DNA of 64,000 nucleotides from Schaedlerella sp. (lineage in GTDB: Bacteria > Bacillota > Clostridia > Lachnospirales > Lachnospiraceae). The stretch is taken from positions 1-64,000 of the forward strand of contig JAHHTO010000001.1 of assembly GCA_020024595.1 (NCBI GenBank), read 5' to 3'. Shown here in pieces: positions 29,218 through 42,366 of this stretch (position 1 is the stretch's first letter; each line of letters opens with the position of its first letter). The notes under the pieces are model-generated. The model did no database searches, was not told the origin of the DNA, and saw only the letters and a list, made by a program, of their open reading frames with translations. A program made the position numbers and the translations under genes.

Positions 29218-30219
29218 GTGAGGTTAAAAAATTCACAATATCAGGCAATCATGCGGAGCTATGAACAGAAACAGCTTAAAAGCAATGACATTCTAAACAG
29301 ACATTTCGAGGAAGTATACAAACAACTCCCGGAGTTCAAAACTCTGGATGAATCTATTTCTATTCTTTCCGTTCAATATGGAAAAAAACTTTTAAACGGT
29401 GATGACAGCGCTGTTGCTTCTCTAAAAAAAGAACTTGCAATTCTGAGAAGCCGCAAAGAGGAACTTTTAAAATCCGCCGGTTTTCCGGCAAAATATCTGG
29501 AACCGGTCTATGAATGTAACGATTGTAAAGATACCGGTTATATCAATGGTCAAAAGTGTCATTGTTTCAAAAAGGCTGTCAGTAAGCTTCTATATAGCCA
29601 GTCAAATCTTTCCGAAGTTCTTTCACTTGAAAATTTTGACACCTTTTCAACAGATTATTACTCCGAAAACTTTATCGATCCCAAATCCGGGCGTTCTGCC
29701 AGAGAGGTGATCGAAGAAGCTTACCGAGTTTGTCTCGAATTTGCCCAGACATTCGGAACAGAATACAACAACTTATTTCTTTACGGAGATGTAGGCGTTG
29801 GCAAAACATTTCTTTCCAATTGCATAGCCCAAAACCTGATTGAAGCAGGATTTTCAGTTCTATATTTTTCTGCCCCTGCTCTCTTCAATACACTTGCCCA
29901 TCATGCATTTGATAAAAATGATGCAGATGCACATAATATGCATGAGTTTATCTATGACTGTGATTTATTAATTATTGATGATCTTGGAACAGAATATACA
30001 AATTCGTTTGTTTCCTCGCAGTTTTTTTCCTGCATTAACGAACGATTACTCAACAGACATTCCACTGTCATTTCAACAAATCTATCTCTAGACGCATTAG
30101 CCGATTTATATACAGAGCGACTATTTTCCAGAATTACAAGTAACTATATCTTACTTAAAATCATTGGTGACGATATACGAATCAAAAAGAAATTACAAAA
30201 CAGGGAGGACGAATTATAA
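29218..30219 (+). CDS. DnaC/DnaI-like helicase loader ATPase
   Basis: 333 residues starting at a GTG with AAGGAG upstream. An N-terminal zinc-binding segment (CNDCKDTGYINGQKCHC, about 99-115) is followed by an AAA+ domain with GDVGVGKTF and the Walker B LLIIDDLG. It loads DnaB-type helicase. Its stop overlaps the prs start as TAATG, so the two are coupled. Confidence 0.92.
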   Translation: MRLKNSQYQAIMRSYEQKQLKSNDILNRHFEEVYKQLPEFKTLDESISILSVQYGKKLLNGDDSAVASLKKELAILRSRKEELLKSAGFPAKYLEPVYECNDCKDTGYINGQKCHCFKKAVSKLLYSQSNLSEVLSLENFDTFSTDYYSENFIDPKSGRSAREVIEEAYRVCLEFAQTFGTEYNNLFLYGDVGVGKTFLSNCIAQNLIEAGFSVLYFSAPALFNTLAHHAFDKNDADAHNMHEFIYDCDLLIIDDLGTEYTNSFVSSQFFSCINERLLNRHSTVISTNLSLDALADLYTERLFSRITSNYILLKIIGDDIRIKKKLQNREDEL

Positions 30220-31403
30220 TGCTGCGAAGAAGCGAACGAAACTTAGAAAATATTCCGGTAGGTGCATTGGGATTGATTCCCATTACCGGATGTGAGGAAC
30301 TTGGTGCAAAAGTCAATGACTACCTTGTAAAATGGAGAAAAGAAAGTGCACATCAGTATAAAGATGATGTTGTGTTTAATGGATATGTACAAGATACTTT
30401 CATTATTGATTCAAAAGTTCCTCGTTTTGGTTCCGGAGAAGCAAAAGGACTGATCAGTGAATCTGTCCGCGGAAAAGATATTTATCTTATGGTGGATGTC
30501 CTAAACTACAATATTACTTATTCGCTTTCCGGTAATATCAATCACATGTCACCAGATGACCATTTCCAGAACTTAAAGCGTATTATTGCAGCGGTCGGCG
30601 GAAAGGGCAGAAGAATTAACATTATCATGCCATTTTTGTATGAAAGCCGTCAGCATAAGCGCAGCGGTCGCGAATCCTTGGACTGTGCCCTTGCACTTCA
30701 AGAACTGGTTCGTATGGGAGTAGATAACATCATCACATTCGACGCACATGATCCACGTGTACAAAACGCCATTCCTTTGAATGGATTCGAGACTGTGACA
30801 CCTGCATACCAATTTGTCAAAGCACTCCTTCATCGCGTCAAGGATTTACAGATTGACAGCGATCACATGATGATAATCAGCCCGGATGAAGGTGCTACCG
30901 CCCGTGCAATCTACCTTGCCAATGTACTTGGACTGGACATGGGTATGTTCTATAAACGCCGCGACTATACTCGTATTGTCGATGGGCGTAACCCTATCGT
31001 AGCTCATGAATTCCTGGGAAGTTCTGTAGAAGGAAAGGATGTTATCATTATCGATGACATGATTTCCTCTGGTGACAGCATCCTTGATGTTGCAAAACAG
31101 TTGAAACAACGCAAAGCGAGAAGAATCTATGCTGCTGCAACATTCGGCCTATTTACCAATGGGATGGAGAAATTTGACCAAGCTTATGAAGATGGTATTC
31201 TGAACGGCATCCTGACCACGAACCTGATTTACCAGACCCCGACTCTTCTATCCAAACCATACTATATCAATTGTGACATGAGTAAATATATTGCATTACT
31301 GATTGATACACTGAACCACGACGGCTCCATTAGCACAATTCTGAATCCAAGTGAACGTATTCAGCATGTGGTAGAAAAATACAAAAATGGAAAAGAAATA
31401 TAA
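30219..31403 (+). CDS. prs: Ribose-phosphate pyrophosphokinase (long form)
   Basis: 394 residues, longer than the usual 310-320. The N-terminal catalytic half has FLYESRQHKRSGRES, and the PRPP loop is VIIIDDMISSGDSI. It makes PRPP for nucleotide, histidine and tryptophan synthesis. The extra length is spread through the N-terminal part and a C-terminal tail. This form is seen in Clostridia beside the dnaD-dnaC pair. Confidence 0.93.
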   Translation: MLRRSERNLENIPVGALGLIPITGCEELGAKVNDYLVKWRKESAHQYKDDVVFNGYVQDTFIIDSKVPRFGSGEAKGLISESVRGKDIYLMVDVLNYNITYSLSGNINHMSPDDHFQNLKRIIAAVGGKGRRINIIMPFLYESRQHKRSGRESLDCALALQELVRMGVDNIITFDAHDPRVQNAIPLNGFETVTPAYQFVKALLHRVKDLQIDSDHMMIISPDEGATARAIYLANVLGLDMGMFYKRRDYTRIVDGRNPIVAHEFLGSSVEGKDVIIIDDMISSGDSILDVAKQLKQRKARRIYAAATFGLFTNGMEKFDQAYEDGILNGILTTNLIYQTPTLLSKPYYINCDMSKYIALLIDTLNHDGSISTILNPSERIQHVVEKYKNGKEI

Positions 31404-31441
31404 AAATTAATTTTTAATTCTAGATTCTTAGAAAACAGGAA

Positions 31442-31545
31442 AGTTCCTGGCTAGGTTCTGTACTAAAACGACCCCCAAAGTTAGACTTCGCTTCTAACTT
31501 TTGGGGGTCGGTACTTACATTATTTAGCCAGGAACTATTTTTCTT
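31442..31545. terminator. Terminator with a palindromic mini-element nested in its loop
   Basis: Outer stem AGTTCCTGGCTA (31442-31453) and TAGCCAGGAACT (31525-31536), followed by ATTTTTCTTC on the plus strand. The loop holds a 62-base palindrome (31459-31520) with ends TGTA...CGACCCCCAAA, like the ends of IS3-family elements. It lies between the convergent prs and hppA genes. Confidence 0.75.
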
Positions 31546-31595
31546 CTCTCATATACGCTATAACTTAAAGTATATATCATTTTGTATCATATCAT

Positions 31596-33578
31596 TTATA
31601 ATAATCCACCAATAGAAAGGAAAAGCGGTGCAAATACAAGTGAAACAATGGTCATCAGCTTAATCAGGATGTTAATAGATGGTCCTGATGTATCTTTAAA
31701 CGGATCTCCGACTGTATCTCCAACAACTGCTGCTTTATGAGCCTCACTACCCTTTCCGCCGTGATTTCCCGTCTCAATATATTTCTTTGCATTATCCCAT
31801 GCGCCGCCGGCATTTGACATAAAGATTGCCATCAGCACACCTGTTACCAGCGCACCCGCCAACAATCCGCCAAGTGCATCTACACCAAGCACAACACCGA
31901 CAAGGATTGGAACAGCAACCGCCATTAATCCCGGTAACAACATCTCATGTAACGCTGCTGTTGTCGAAATTCCGACACAGGATGTATAATCCGGTTTCTC
32001 AGTTCCCTCCATGATTCCCGGTTTCTCGCGGAACTGACGCCTTACTTCTTCGATCATTTTATATGCCGCCTTAGAGACCGAATCCATAGTGAACGCAGAG
32101 AACAGGAATGTCAGCATACCGCCGATAAAAATACCAATGATAACTTTATGATCCAACAGATTGATTGCGTCCAGTTTTACAGCTTCTGCATAAGAAACGA
32201 ACAATGCCAGTGCTGTCAAAGCAGCAGAGCCGATCGCAAATCCCTTTCCCATCGCTGCCGTTGTATTTCCTACCGAATCAAGCTTATCTGTGATCTCACG
32301 AACAGATTCATCCAATCCTGCCATTTCTGCAATACCACCTGCATTATCAGCAATCGGTCCATAAGCATCAACTGCCACTGTAATTCCTGTTGTCGAAAGC
32401 ATACCTACTGCCGCCAATGCAATCCCATACAGACCGTTTGCCTGGAAAGCAACAAAGATACCTACACAAATCAGAAGCAACGGAATCGCTGTGGATTGCA
32501 TACCAACTGCAATACCACTGATAATCGTTGTTGCCGGGCCTGTCTCCGACTGCTCACCAATCTTTTTTACCGGCTTATAATCTGCAGATGTATAATACTC
32601 TGTTACATTACCGATAACCACCCCGACTACCAGACCTGCGATTACTGCGATCGCTGCCCTCATATTGCCAAACACGATCTGGCTTAATACCAGAGATGCA
32701 ATGATGACCAATGCCGCAGACACATAACTACCTCTCGTAAGTGCCTTCTGTGGATTTGCATTCTCATCGCCTTTTACAAAGAATGTAGCAATGATAGATG
32801 CCACAAGACCACAGGCTGCAATTGCCAGTGGATACAGGACGCCTGCTGCCGCAGCCACAACTGCTCCAAGCGTCAGCGAAGACACAAGCGAACCTACATA
32901 TGACTCAAACAAGTCTGCTCCCATACCGGCAACATCACCGACATTGTCACCAACATTATCTGCAATTACCGCCGGATTGCGTGGATCATCTTCTGGAATT
33001 CCCGCTTCAACCTTACCTACCAGGTCAGCTCCAACATCAGCAGCTTTTGTATAAATACCGCCTCCTACACGAGCAAAAAGTGCAATTGAAGACGCACCAA
33101 GACTGAATCCTGACAATACATCAACATTTTTTGTAATGATATATACAAGACTCACGCCCAACGCACCCAGACCGGCTACACACATTCCCATAACCGCTCC
33201 ACCGGAAAAGGCGATGGAAAGTGCTTTATTCATACCACTTTCTTTTGCTGCATTTGCAGTTCTCACATTTGCTTTTGTCGCAACGGTCATTCCACAGTAC
33301 CCTGCGATCGTGGAGAACAATGCTCCTATTACGAAGCAGACAGCTGTTACCCAGCTACCAATCCCAACACCAATCAATATAAATAGGACAGCTACAAAAA
33401 TCACGAGAATCTTATACTCTGCTGTCAAAAATGCTCGAGCCCCCTCTGCAATCGCACCAGAGATCTCTTTCATTTTCTCCGTTCCTACACTCTGCCTACT
33501 GACTTTCATTGCCAGATACACTGCAAATACAAGCGCCAACACGGCTGCAGTCGGAACGAGAATCATCCACTTTTCCAT
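31596..33578 (-). CDS. hppA: Membrane-bound ion-translocating pyrophosphatase, K+-dependent type
   Basis: About 660 residues from the ATG at 33578 (AGGAGG 8 bases upstream; the frame to 33656 is not supported). About 16 membrane segments are seen, with [20 protein letters not shown] catalytic motifs and a second acidic [22 protein letters not shown] has alanine where K+-independent enzymes have lysine, which suggests K+ dependence. It pumps H+ or Na+ at the expense of pyrophosphate. Confidence 0.95.
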   Translation of the reverse strand: MEKWMILVPTAAVLALVFAVYLAMKVSRQSVGTEKMKEISGAIAEGARAFLTAEYKILVIFVAVLFILIGVGIGSWVTAVCFVIGALFSTIAGYCGMTVATKANVRTANAAKESGMNKALSIAFSGGAVMGMCVAGLGALGVSLVYIITKNVDVLSGFSLGASSIALFARVGGGIYTKAADVGADLVGKVEAGIPEDDPRNPAVIADNVGDNVGDVAGMGADLFESYVGSLVSSLTLGAVVAAAAGVLYPLAIAACGLVASIIATFFVKGDENANPQKALTRGSYVSAALVIIASLVLSQIVFGNMRAAIAVIAGLVVGVVIGNVTEYYTSADYKPVKKIGEQSETGPATTIISGIAVGMQSTAIPLLLICVGIFVAFQANGLYGIALAAVGMLSTTGITVAVDAYGPIADNAGGIAEMAGLDESVREITDKLDSVGNTTAAMGKGFAIGSAALTALALFVSYAEAVKLDAINLLDHKVIIGIFIGGMLTFLFSAFTMDSVSKAAYKMIEEVRRQFREKPGIMEGTEKPDYTSCVGISTTAALHEMLLPGLMAVAVPILVGVVLGVDALGGLLAGALVTGVLMAIFMSNAGGAWDNAKKYIETGNHGGKGSEAHKAAVVGDTVGDPFKDTSGPSINILIKLMTIVSLVFAPLFLSIGGLL

Positions 33579-33689
33579 ACTTTCATCCTCCTGTAAATAA
33601 ATATTCCCCATTGCCTCAAGATCCATTTTTACGTCTGTCAGCAAAAAAGAGCTCAACTCATCTTACTCAAGTTCGCTCATTCTCTCTTT

Positions 33690-33718
33690 ATTATACCTGT
33701 TCTATATTTCTTTTGCAA
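33690..33718 (-). promoter_or_regulatory. Promoter of hppA
   Basis: Minus-strand TTGCAA, 17 bases, TATAAT. Confidence 0.7.
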
Positions 33719-33865
33719 GTGGTAATTATAAATCTTGCATTTTTACAGATGTCAGCATTTCTTTTTTTAATTTTTACTACGTTTTTACAGATTCTGATTC
33801 GTATATCTAAATATTTTTTAGATGTGCTAATGATTTTTTAGTATATACAAAAATTCACATTAAAA

Positions 33866-33904
33866 TCAAAAAAGAAAGCTGCTATCTTTCTGACAGCAGC
33901 TTTC
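33866..33904 (-). terminator. Terminator of rpoBC
   Basis: Minus-strand stem GAAAGCTGCT / AGCAGCTTTC followed by TTTTTTGA, about 40 bases after rpoC. Confidence 0.85.
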
Positions 33905-33946
33905 CCATTCTTCTGATTTAAGTGTATATATCAGGTTATTAGTTCT

Positions 33947-36900
33947 CTATTCTTCTGTAAGAGTAATCTCTTGCTGTATCTCTGCTTCTTCCACAGTTCT
34001 TTCGTCTAAAATCGCTGTTTCCTCTTCCTCCAGCAATTCAAGCATTTCCTTCTGATTCTTTTGATCTGTATTCAAACACACATCACGATACTTTCTCATA
34101 CCTGTACCAGCCGGAATATGCTTACCGATAATAACATTTTCCTTCAGGCCGATCAAATGGTCAACTTTACCCTTGATCGCCGCTTCTGTCAGAACCTTTG
34201 TTGTCTCCTGGAAAGAAGCCGCTGAGAGGAAGGAATCTGTTGCCAGAGAAGCCTTCGTAATACCAAGCATAATCTGCTCTCCTGTTGCAGGCTCTTTTCC
34301 TTCTGCTATCAACTGTTCATTCACTTCATTGAATTCCAGTACATCAGCCATGCTGCCCGGAAGGAATTCACTGTCTCCGTTTTCTTCGACACGAATCTTT
34401 TTCAGCATCTGACGAACAATTACTTCGATATGCTTATCATTGATTTCTACACCCTGCAGACGATATACACGCTGTACTTCACGCAGCAGATAATCCTGTG
34501 CTGCACGAAGTCCTTTGATTTTCAGGATATCATGCGGGTTTACGCTACCTTCTGTCAGTTCATCACCAGCCTCAAGTACCTGTCCGTCCTGCACCTTGAT
34601 GCGTGAACCATATGGAATCAGATACGCCTTAGACTCTCCGGTTTCATAATTTGTTACGATAACTTCTCGCTTTTTCTTTGTATCACTTAGAGTTGCAGTT
34701 CCTGCAAACTCTGTAATAATCGCAAGTCCCTTCGGCTTTCTAGCCTCAAACAACTCCTCAACACGAGGAAGACCCTGTGTGATATCATCACCGGCAACTC
34801 CACCTGTATGGAATGTACGCATGGTCAACTGTGTACCCGGCTCACCAATAGATTGTGCAGCAATGATTCCTACAGCCTCTCCGACCTGTACTGCCTCTCC
34901 GGTCGCCATATTGGCTCCATAGCACTTGGAGCACACACCATTCTTACAAGTACATGTCAGTATCGTACGGATTTTAACTTTTTCAAGCGGATTTCCATTC
35001 TCATCTACGCCTTTTTTCATGACCTTCTCAGCACGTCTCGGTGTAATCATATGATTTGCTTTTACGATTACTTTACCATCTTTATCCTTAATGTCCTCAC
35101 AAGAAAAACGTCCTGTGATACGTTCTTGAAGACTCTCAATCTCTTCGTTTCCGTCCATGAATGCTTTTACATACATTCCCGGTATCTCTTTGCCTGTTCC
35201 TTCCACACAGTCACTGTCATGGATGATCAGTTCCTGTGATACATCTACAAGACGCCTTGTCAGGTAACCAGAGTCGGCTGTACGAAGCGCTGTGTCAGAC
35301 AGACCTTTACGAGCACCATGCGCGGACATAAAATACTCCAATACATCCAGTCCCTCACGGAAATTAGACTTGATCGGCAACTCAATCGTACGTCCTGTTG
35401 TATCTGCCATCAATCCACGCATACCTGCAAGCTGTTTAATCTGCTTGTCAGAACCACGGGCTCCGGAATCCGCCATCATAAAGATGTTATTGTACTTATC
35501 CAGACCAGACAAAAGTGCTTCTGTCAGCTTATCATCTGTATTCTTCCATGTCTCAACAACTTCTTTGTAGCGCTCCTCTTCCGTGATCAAACCACGTTTG
35601 TAGTTCTTTGTGATCTTATCTACAGTATCTTGTGCTTCCTGAATCATCTGTGGCTTCTGCGGTGGAACGGTCATATCAGAAATAGATACTGTCATCGCCG
35701 CTCTTGTAGAATACTTATATCCAATAGCTTTTACATCATCCAGCACTTCTGCAGTCTGTGTCGCACCATGTGTATTGATAACTTTTTCCAGAATCTGTTT
35801 CAGCTGTTTCTTTCCTACATGGAAGTCAATTTCCAGCTTCAATTCATTTCCTTCCACCTCACGGTCTACAAACCCTAAATCCTGCGGAATGATCTCATTG
35901 AACAGAAGACGTCCCAGCGTTGCATCGATCACACCAGTCATCTCTTCTCCGTCCGGCATCATCTTACTTACACGGACTTTGATTTTGGAGTGCAGTGTGA
36001 TATATCCGTTCTCATATGCCAGAATTGCTTCACTGACATTCTTAAAAAACATACCCTCGCCTTTTACTCCTGATCTCTCCTGTGTCAGGTAGTAGATTCC
36101 AAGTACCATATCCTGCGAAGGAACCGCTACCGGACCACCATCTGACGGCTTCAACAGATTGTTTGGAGAAAGAAGCAGGAACCGGCACTCAGCCTGTGCT
36201 TCTACAGATAACGGCACATGTACCGCCATTTGGTCACCATCAAAGTCAGCATTATAAGCAGTACATACAAGCGGATGCAGCTTGATTGCTTTACCCTCTA
36301 CCAGAATTGGCTCAAATGCCTGAATTCCAAGTCTGTGCAGCGTAGGAGCACGGTTCAGCATAACCGGATGTTCTTTGATCACTTCCTCGAGTACATCCCA
36401 TACCTCCGGCTGAAGTCTCTCCACCATTTTCTTTGCATTTTTAATGTTATGCGCTGTTCCATTTGCTACCAATTCCTTCATAACAAACGGTTTAAATAGC
36501 TCGATTGCCATTTCTTTCGGCAGACCACACTGATAAATCTTCAATTCCGGTCCAACGACAATAACGGAACGTCCAGAGTAGTCAACACGCTTTCCAAGCA
36601 GGTTCTGACGGAAACGTCCGGATTTTCCTTTCAACATATCAGACAGAGACTTCAATGCTCTGTTTCCCGGTCCCGTAACCGGACGCCCACGACGTCCATT
36701 ATCAATCAATGCATCCACCGCTTCTTGAAGCATACGTTTCTCATTGCGCACAATAATGTCTGGTGCACCAAGTTCCAGAAGTCTCTTCAAACGGTTATTA
36801 CGGTTGATAATTCTTCTGTACAAATCATTTAAATCTGAGGTTGCAAAACGTCCTCCATCCAGTTGCACCATCGGACGAAGATCCGGCGGAATCACCGGGA

Positions 36901-37612
36901 TTGCATTCAAAATCATCCACTCTGGCTTATTTCCGGACTCCCGGAATGCTTCCACGACTTCCAGACGTTTCACGATTCTTGCTCGCTTCTGTCCTGTCGA
37001 ATTTTCCAGTGCGTCTTGGAGTTCTGCATATTCTTTCTCCAGGTCAATTGCCTGAAGCAGTTCCTGTATTGCTTCGGCTCCCATACCTACACGAAAGCCT
37101 CTTCCCCATTTTTCTCTTTCTTCCTGATACTCTGCCTCAGAAAGTACCTGCTTATACTGCAGGCTGGTCTCTCCCTTGTCAAGTACAATATAAGAGGCAA
37201 AGTAGAGGACTCTCTCCAAAGTTCTCGGAGAGATATCCAGAATCAGTCCCATACGGCTCGGAATTCCCTTAAAATACCAGATATGAGAAACCGGTGCCGC
37301 CAGAGCGATATGTCCCATACGTTCACGACGCACACTTGCCTTAGTAACTTCAACACCACATCGATCACAAACTACGCCTTTATAACGAATCTTTTTATAT
37401 TTTCCACAATGACACTCCCAGTCTTTGCTAGGTCCAAAAATTCTTTCACAGAAAAGACCGTCTTTTTCCGGTTTCAGTGTTCTATAGTTGATCGTCTCCG
37501 GCTTGGTAACCTCACCTCTTGACCATTCCAGAATCTTCTCCGGTGAAGCCAGACCGATTTTAATTGCATCAAATGTTAACGGCTGATTTTGTTGTTCATT
37601 GTTATTTGACAT
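33947..37612 (-). CDS. rpoC: RNA polymerase beta' subunit
   Basis: 1,221 residues. The N-terminal zinc site (CHCGKYKK...CDRCGVEV), the catalytic [12 protein letters not shown] loop, the second zinc cluster ([13 protein letters not shown]) and [16 protein letters not shown] are all present. It lies 14 bases after rpoB and is co-transcribed. Confidence 0.99.
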   Translation of the reverse strand: MSNNNEQQNQPLTFDAIKIGLASPEKILEWSRGEVTKPETINYRTLKPEKDGLFCERIFGPSKDWECHCGKYKKIRYKGVVCDRCGVEVTKASVRRERMGHIALAAPVSHIWYFKGIPSRMGLILDISPRTLERVLYFASYIVLDKGETSLQYKQVLSEAEYQEEREKWGRGFRVGMGAEAIQELLQAIDLEKEYAELQDALENSTGQKRARIVKRLEVVEAFRESGNKPEWMILNAIPVIPPDLRPMVQLDGGRFATSDLNDLYRRIINRNNRLKRLLELGAPDIIVRNEKRMLQEAVDALIDNGRRGRPVTGPGNRALKSLSDMLKGKSGRFRQNLLGKRVDYSGRSVIVVGPELKIYQCGLPKEMAIELFKPFVMKELVANGTAHNIKNAKKMVERLQPEVWDVLEEVIKEHPVMLNRAPTLHRLGIQAFEPILVEGKAIKLHPLVCTAYNADFDGDQMAVHVPLSVEAQAECRFLLLSPNNLLKPSDGGPVAVPSQDMVLGIYYLTQERSGVKGEGMFFKNVSEAILAYENGYITLHSKIKVRVSKMMPDGEEMTGVIDATLGRLLFNEIIPQDLGFVDREVEGNELKLEIDFHVGKKQLKQILEKVINTHGATQTAEVLDDVKAIGYKYSTRAAMTVSISDMTVPPQKPQMIQEAQDTVDKITKNYKRGLITEEERYKEVVETWKNTDDKLTEALLSGLDKYNNIFMMADSGARGSDKQIKQLAGMRGLMADTTGRTIELPIKSNFREGLDVLEYFMSAHGARKGLSDTALRTADSGYLTRRLVDVSQELIIHDSDCVEGTGKEIPGMYVKAFMDGNEEIESLQERITGRFSCEDIKDKDGKVIVKANHMITPRRAEKVMKKGVDENGNPLEKVKIRTILTCTCKNGVCSKCYGANMATGEAVQVGEAVGIIAAQSIGEPGTQLTMRTFHTGGVAGDDITQGLPRVEELFEARKPKGLAIITEFAGTATLSDTKKKREVIVTNYETGESKAYLIPYGSRIKVQDGQVLEAGDELTEGSVNPHDILKIKGLRAAQDYLLREVQRVYRLQGVEINDKHIEVIVRQMLKKIRVEENGDSEFLPGSMADVLEFNEVNEQLIAEGKEPATGEQIMLGITKASLATDSFLSAASFQETTKVLTEAAIKGKVDHLIGLKENVIIGKHIPAGTGMRKYRDVCLNTDQKNQKEMLELLEEEETAILDERTVEEAEIQQEITLTEE

Positions 37613-37626
37613 AAAGTTGGCTCCTC

Positions 37627-40600
37627 CTATTCTTCATCTTCATAATACTCATCGAATTCGATTGTTTCACTGTCGTCGAAATCATCCTCTTCCGGTTCTA
37701 CATCTTCTAACTCACCGTCCACAAATTCCTGTTCGGTATATCCATGTTCTCCGTAAGACTCTTTCTCATCACGATATCTTCTGTCTCCTTCGATGATCGA
37801 GCGAAGATCTGTCTCGCCGTAATCTACAGTTTCCATAATCTCTACTTCTGTATTGTCATCGCGAAGTACGCGCACGTCCAGAGCAAGAGACTGCAATTCT
37901 TTCAAAAGTACCTTAAATGATTCCGGAATACCAGGCTCTGGAATATTTTCACCTTTGATAATTGCCTCATAAGTCTTCACACGTCCAACAACATCATCAG
38001 ACTTCACAGTCAGAATTTCCTGCAACGTATAGGATGCACCATACGCCTCCAGTGCCCAAACTTCCATCTCTCCAAAACGCTGTCCACCAAACTGTGCTTT
38101 ACCACCCAGAGGCTGTTGTGTAACAAGAGAGTACGGACCGGTAGAACGTGCATGGATCTTGTCATCTACCAAGTGATGCAGCTTCAGATAGTGCATGTGT
38201 CCAATGGTAACCGGACTGTCAAAATACTCACCTGTACGTCCATCTCTCAGGCGCACCTTACCATCTCTTGAAAGTGGTACCCCTTTCCAAAGCTTTCTGT
38301 GTTCTCTATTATCGGATAGATACTGAAGCACTTCGGGAAGCAATTCTTCACCGTGTCTCTTCTCAAATTCATCCCAATCCAGATTGACATAATCATTTGC
38401 CAAATCCAGAGTATCCATAATATCAATCTCGTTCGCACCATCAAAAACCGGGGTCGAAATATTAAAGCCAAGTGCCTTGGCTGCAAGACTCAAATGAATT
38501 TCCAACACCTGACCGATATTCATACGAGATGGTACACCAAGTGGATTCAACACAATATCCAACGGACGGCCATTCGGCAGGAATGGCATATCTTCTACCG
38601 GAAGCACACGGGAAACGACACCCTTATTACCATGACGACCAGCCATCTTATCTCCAACAGAAATTTTTCTCTTCTGTGCAATATAGATGCGTACGGACTG
38701 ATTCACTCCCGGAGACAGCTCATCGCCATTCTCTCTTGTAAATACCTTTGCATCCACAACAATACCATATTCACCATGCGGTACTTTCAGAGAAGTATCC
38801 CTGACCTCACGTGCTTTCTCACCAAAAATCGCACGCAACAGTCTTTCTTCCGCTGTCAGTTCTGTTTCTCCCTTCGGCGTTACTTTTCCAACCAAAATGT
38901 CTCCGGCACGAACCTCTGCTCCAATCCGGATAATTCCTCTTTCATCCAAATCTTTCAGAGCATCATCTCCAACACCCGGAATATCTCTTGTAATCTCCTC
39001 TGGTCCTAGCTTGGTATCACGTGCCTCTGCCTCATATTCTTCAATGTGAACAGAGGTATAAACATCATCCTGTACCAATCTCTCACTCAGCAAAACAGCA
39101 TCCTCGTAGTTGTAACCTTCCCATGTCATAAATCCGATCAGAGGGTTCTTTCCAAGTGCCATCTCTCCCATAGATGTAGACGGACCGTCCGCAATTACTT
39201 GTCCTTCCTCAACTCGCTCACCTTTATCCACAATCGGTCTCTGATTGTAGCAGTTGCTTTGGTTACTTCTTAAGAATTTTGTGAGCTTATATGTCTTCTT
39301 CGCACCGTCATCCTGTTTGATCGTAATCTCTGTAGAAGTAGAACTTTCTACAACACCACCTTGTTCTGCAACCATACACACACCGGAGTCAACAGCTGAT
39401 TTTACTTCCATACCTGTTCCGACTACCGGCGCTTCTGTTGTCAAGAGCGGCACTGCCTGACGCTGCATGTTTGATCCCATCAACGCACGGTTGGCATCGT
39501 CATTTTCCAAGAACGGGATCAATGCTGTTGCCACCGAGAATACCATCTTCGGAGAAACGTCCATATAATCAAACTTATTTCTCTCGTATTCCTGCGTCTC
39601 CTCACGATAACGACCGGATACATTCTTATGGATAAAATGTCCTTCTTCATCTAAAGGCTCATTCGCCTGTGCAACATGATAATTATCTTCTTCATCAGCC
39701 GTCATGTATACAACTTCTTCTGTAACAACCGGATTTACTGAGTCCGTCTTATCGATTTTTCTGTATGGAGCCTCAACAAAACCGTACTGGTTGATTCTCG
39801 CATAGCATGCAAGCGAGTTGATCAGACCGATGTTCGGTCCTTCAGGTGTCTCGATTGGACACATTCTTCCATAATGAGAATAGTGTACATCTCGAACCTC
39901 AAATCCGGCACGGTCACGAGACAAACCTCCTGGTCCCAACGCAGACAGACGTCTCTTGTGTGTCAACTCACCAAGCGGATTATTCTGATCCATGAACTGG
40001 GATAGCTGGGAGGAACCAAAAAATTCCTTCACCGCTGCTGTTACCGGCTTAATATTAATCAACGTCTGTGGAGAAATCCCTTCCTGATCCTGAGTAGTCA
40101 TACGTTCACGAACTACACGCTCCAATCTGGAAAGACCGATTCTGTACTGGTTCTGAAGCAGTTCTCCGACTGCACGAATACGACGATTTCCCAAATGGTC
40201 AATATCATCATCATTTCCCATACCATATTCCAAATGAATATTGTAGTTAATAGAAGCAAGGATATCTTCCTTTGTAATGTGCTTTGGAATCAAATCATGG
40301 ATATCTCTCTTGATCATTCGTTTCAGTTCGTCGATGTCTCCTGCAGACTCTTCCAGAATTCCTTCCAGAACAGGATAATATACTTGTTCTGTCACACCAA
40401 CTTCCTCTGGGTCAATCTCTATAACAGACTGCAGATCCACCATCATATTAGAAAGAATCTTGATATTGCGGGACTCATCCTCACCCTCTACCCAGATATA
40501 CGGCACTGCCGCGTTCTGAATAGTATCAGCAAGCTCTCTTGTAATCTTCATTCCCTTTTCCGCAACCACTTCGCCTGTCACCCTGCTCACAACATCCTCC

Positions 40601-41484
40601 GCAAGCACCTGACCGGCAACCCGGTTCTTAAGCATGAGCTTCTTATTAAACTTATATCGTCCTACCTTTGCAAGATCATAACGCCTTGGATCAAAGACCA
40701 CACTTGTAATAAGGCTCTCTGCACTGTCTACTGCAAGAGGTTCACCCGGACGAATCTTTTTGTACAACTCTAACAGACCTTCCTGATAGTTCTCAGCAAC
40801 GTCCTTTCCAAAGCTCGCTAAAATCTTAGGTTCTTCACCGAACAGTTCTAAGATTTCCGGATTTGTTCCGATACCAAGTGCACGAATCAACACCGTAATC
40901 GGCACTTTTCTTGTTCTGTCAACACGAACGTAAAATACGTCATTTGAATCTGTCTCATATTCCAACCATGCACCACGATTCGGAATCACTGTAGAAGAAT
41001 ATAATTCTTTCCCTACTTTATCATGTGCAATTGCATAGTAGATTCCAGGAGAACGAACCAACTGGCTTACAATAACACGTTCAGCACCATTAATCACAAA
41101 AGTACCTGTTGCAGTCATAAGCGGAAGATCCCCCATGAAAATCTCATGTTCGTTAATTTCATCAGTTTCTTTATTATAAAGTCTTACTCTCACTTTCAAA
41201 GGTGCTGCGTAAGTTGCGTCGCGCTCTTTGCATTCCTCAATCGTGTACTTTACATCATCTTCGCATAGTGTAAAATCTACGAATTCAAGGCTCAGATGAC
41301 CACTATAGTCAGAAATTGGCGAAATATCTTCAAACACTTCTTTTAATCCGGCATCCAGAAACCATTGATAAGAATCTTTCTGAACTTCAATTAAATTCGG
41401 CATCTGCAATACTTCTTTTTGCCTTGCATAGCTCATACGCGAACTTTTTCCGTTTGTGATGGGACGAATTCTGTTTTTCTCCAT
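37627..41484 (-). CDS. rpoB: RNA polymerase beta subunit
   Basis: About 1,285 residues from the ATG at 41484; the ATG at 41502 overlaps the ribosome site. The rifampicin region reads [20 protein letters not shown] followed by [10 protein letters not shown], with no classical resistance change. The acidic C-terminal tail (E/D-rich, last 30 residues) is typical of Clostridia. It has its own promoter upstream. Confidence 0.99.
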   Translation of the reverse strand: MEKNRIRPITNGKSSRMSYARQKEVLQMPNLIEVQKDSYQWFLDAGLKEVFEDISPISDYSGHLSLEFVDFTLCEDDVKYTIEECKERDATYAAPLKVRVRLYNKETDEINEHEIFMGDLPLMTATGTFVINGAERVIVSQLVRSPGIYYAIAHDKVGKELYSSTVIPNRGAWLEYETDSNDVFYVRVDRTRKVPITVLIRALGIGTNPEILELFGEEPKILASFGKDVAENYQEGLLELYKKIRPGEPLAVDSAESLITSVVFDPRRYDLAKVGRYKFNKKLMLKNRVAGQVLAEDVVSRVTGEVVAEKGMKITRELADTIQNAAVPYIWVEGEDESRNIKILSNMMVDLQSVIEIDPEEVGVTEQVYYPVLEGILEESAGDIDELKRMIKRDIHDLIPKHITKEDILASINYNIHLEYGMGNDDDIDHLGNRRIRAVGELLQNQYRIGLSRLERVVRERMTTQDQEGISPQTLINIKPVTAAVKEFFGSSQLSQFMDQNNPLGELTHKRRLSALGPGGLSRDRAGFEVRDVHYSHYGRMCPIETPEGPNIGLINSLACYARINQYGFVEAPYRKIDKTDSVNPVVTEEVVYMTADEEDNYHVAQANEPLDEEGHFIHKNVSGRYREETQEYERNKFDYMDVSPKMVFSVATALIPFLENDDANRALMGSNMQRQAVPLLTTEAPVVGTGMEVKSAVDSGVCMVAEQGGVVESSTSTEITIKQDDGAKKTYKLTKFLRSNQSNCYNQRPIVDKGERVEEGQVIADGPSTSMGEMALGKNPLIGFMTWEGYNYEDAVLLSERLVQDDVYTSVHIEEYEAEARDTKLGPEEITRDIPGVGDDALKDLDERGIIRIGAEVRAGDILVGKVTPKGETELTAEERLLRAIFGEKAREVRDTSLKVPHGEYGIVVDAKVFTRENGDELSPGVNQSVRIYIAQKRKISVGDKMAGRHGNKGVVSRVLPVEDMPFLPNGRPLDIVLNPLGVPSRMNIGQVLEIHLSLAAKALGFNISTPVFDGANEIDIMDTLDLANDYVNLDWDEFEKRHGEELLPEVLQYLSDNREHRKLWKGVPLSRDGKVRLRDGRTGEYFDSPVTIGHMHYLKLHHLVDDKIHARSTGPYSLVTQQPLGGKAQFGGQRFGEMEVWALEAYGASYTLQEILTVKSDDVVGRVKTYEAIIKGENIPEPGIPESFKVLLKELQSLALDVRVLRDDNTEVEIMETVDYGETDLRSIIEGDRRYRDEKESYGEHGYTEQEFVDGELEDVEPEEDDFDDSETIEFDEYYEDEE

Positions 41485-41662
41485 TGACGTTTCACTCCTC
41501 ATTTATTTTTTTGCGGGTTACAAGCCCCTGCGAAATTTCTATTCATACTACCCTGTCCAAGAATTTCGTTTCGCAAAATTCTCTATATATAATGAAAAGA
41601 GTTCTACGCTGCGATAAAAATGCGAACCGCATGGTATACCTTTCCATAATAGCGCATTTTTT

Positions 41663-41692
41663 ACTATAGCATAAAACTCTTTTCACTGTCAA
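41663..41692 (-). promoter_or_regulatory. Promoter of rpoBC
   Basis: Minus-strand TTGACA, 18 bases, TATAGT. The leader to rpoB is about 170 bases long. Confidence 0.75.
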
Positions 41693-41798
41693 CCGTTATT
41701 CCGAATTTTCTCCAAAAACCTCTTGACATATTTTCATTTTTGTGGTAGTTGATTTCCACATGTTCTATTCTCTTTCACCAAACTACCCAAAATATTAA

Positions 41799-41833
41799 GA
41801 ATACCGCAGACGAAATGATCATCTGCGGTATTC
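41799..41833 (-). terminator. Terminator or attenuator after rplL
   Basis: Minus-strand stem GAATACCGCAGA / TCTGCGGTATTC with an 11-base loop, followed by TTAATATTTT. The T-run is weak, so partial read-through into rpoB is possible. Confidence 0.7.
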
Positions 41834-41882
41834 TTCTTGAACGTCATATGGATATTTGCAATCCATTCATGATTCAATGAAA

Positions 41883-42257
41883 TTATTTCAGGTTAACTTC
41901 TGCACCTTCAGCCTCAAGTTTAGCTTTCAGCTCTTCTGCTTCTGCCTTAGAAACGCCCTCTTTGATCACCTTCGGAGCACCATCAACAAGGTCTTTTGCT
42001 TCTTTCAGTCCCAGTCCTGTTACTTCACGAACCACTTTGATAACTTTAACCTTAGAAGCTCCTGCAGATGTAAGCTCTACATCAAACTCATCTTTCTCTG
42101 CTGCTGCTCCAGCTTCTGCTCCTGCTGCTGCAACTACAACACCTGCTGCTGCAGATACACCAAACTCTTCTTCACATGCTTTTACTAATTCATTTAACTC
42201 TAATACTGATAACTCTTTGATTGCTTCAATCATTTCAGCTGTTGTCAATTTAGCCAT
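41883..42257 (-). CDS. rplL: 50S ribosomal protein L7/L12
   Basis: 124 residues from [13 protein letters not shown] at 42257. It has an N-terminal dimer region, an alanine/glycine-rich hinge ([19 protein letters not shown]) and a C-terminal factor-binding domain with [15 protein letters not shown]. It forms the stalk that recruits translation GTPases. Confidence 0.98.
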   Translation of the reverse strand: MAKLTTAEMIEAIKELSVLELNELVKACEEEFGVSAAAGVVVAAAGAEAGAAAEKDEFDVELTSAGASKVKVIKVVREVTGLGLKEAKDLVDGAPKVIKEGVSKAEAEELKAKLEAEGAEVNLK

Positions 42258-42366
42258 TTCTATATCCTCCATTTTTAAAATTTTATCCACCGATTCTTAT
42301 TTTCTTTGTGCGATCGGCTCATATTTTTCTTTGTATCCTGCCGTCTTTCATGGCATTCCCTACATC

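Noticed and set aside
32148..32687. Long plus-strand frames opposite hppA, rich in cysteine and serine
   Set aside because: Antisense shadows of a membrane protein gene; no start signals and no family resemblance.
36863..37522. A 219-codon plus-strand frame opposite rpoC
   Set aside because: Shadow of the rpoC 5' region; the sense strand is fully explained by the conserved polymerase subunit.
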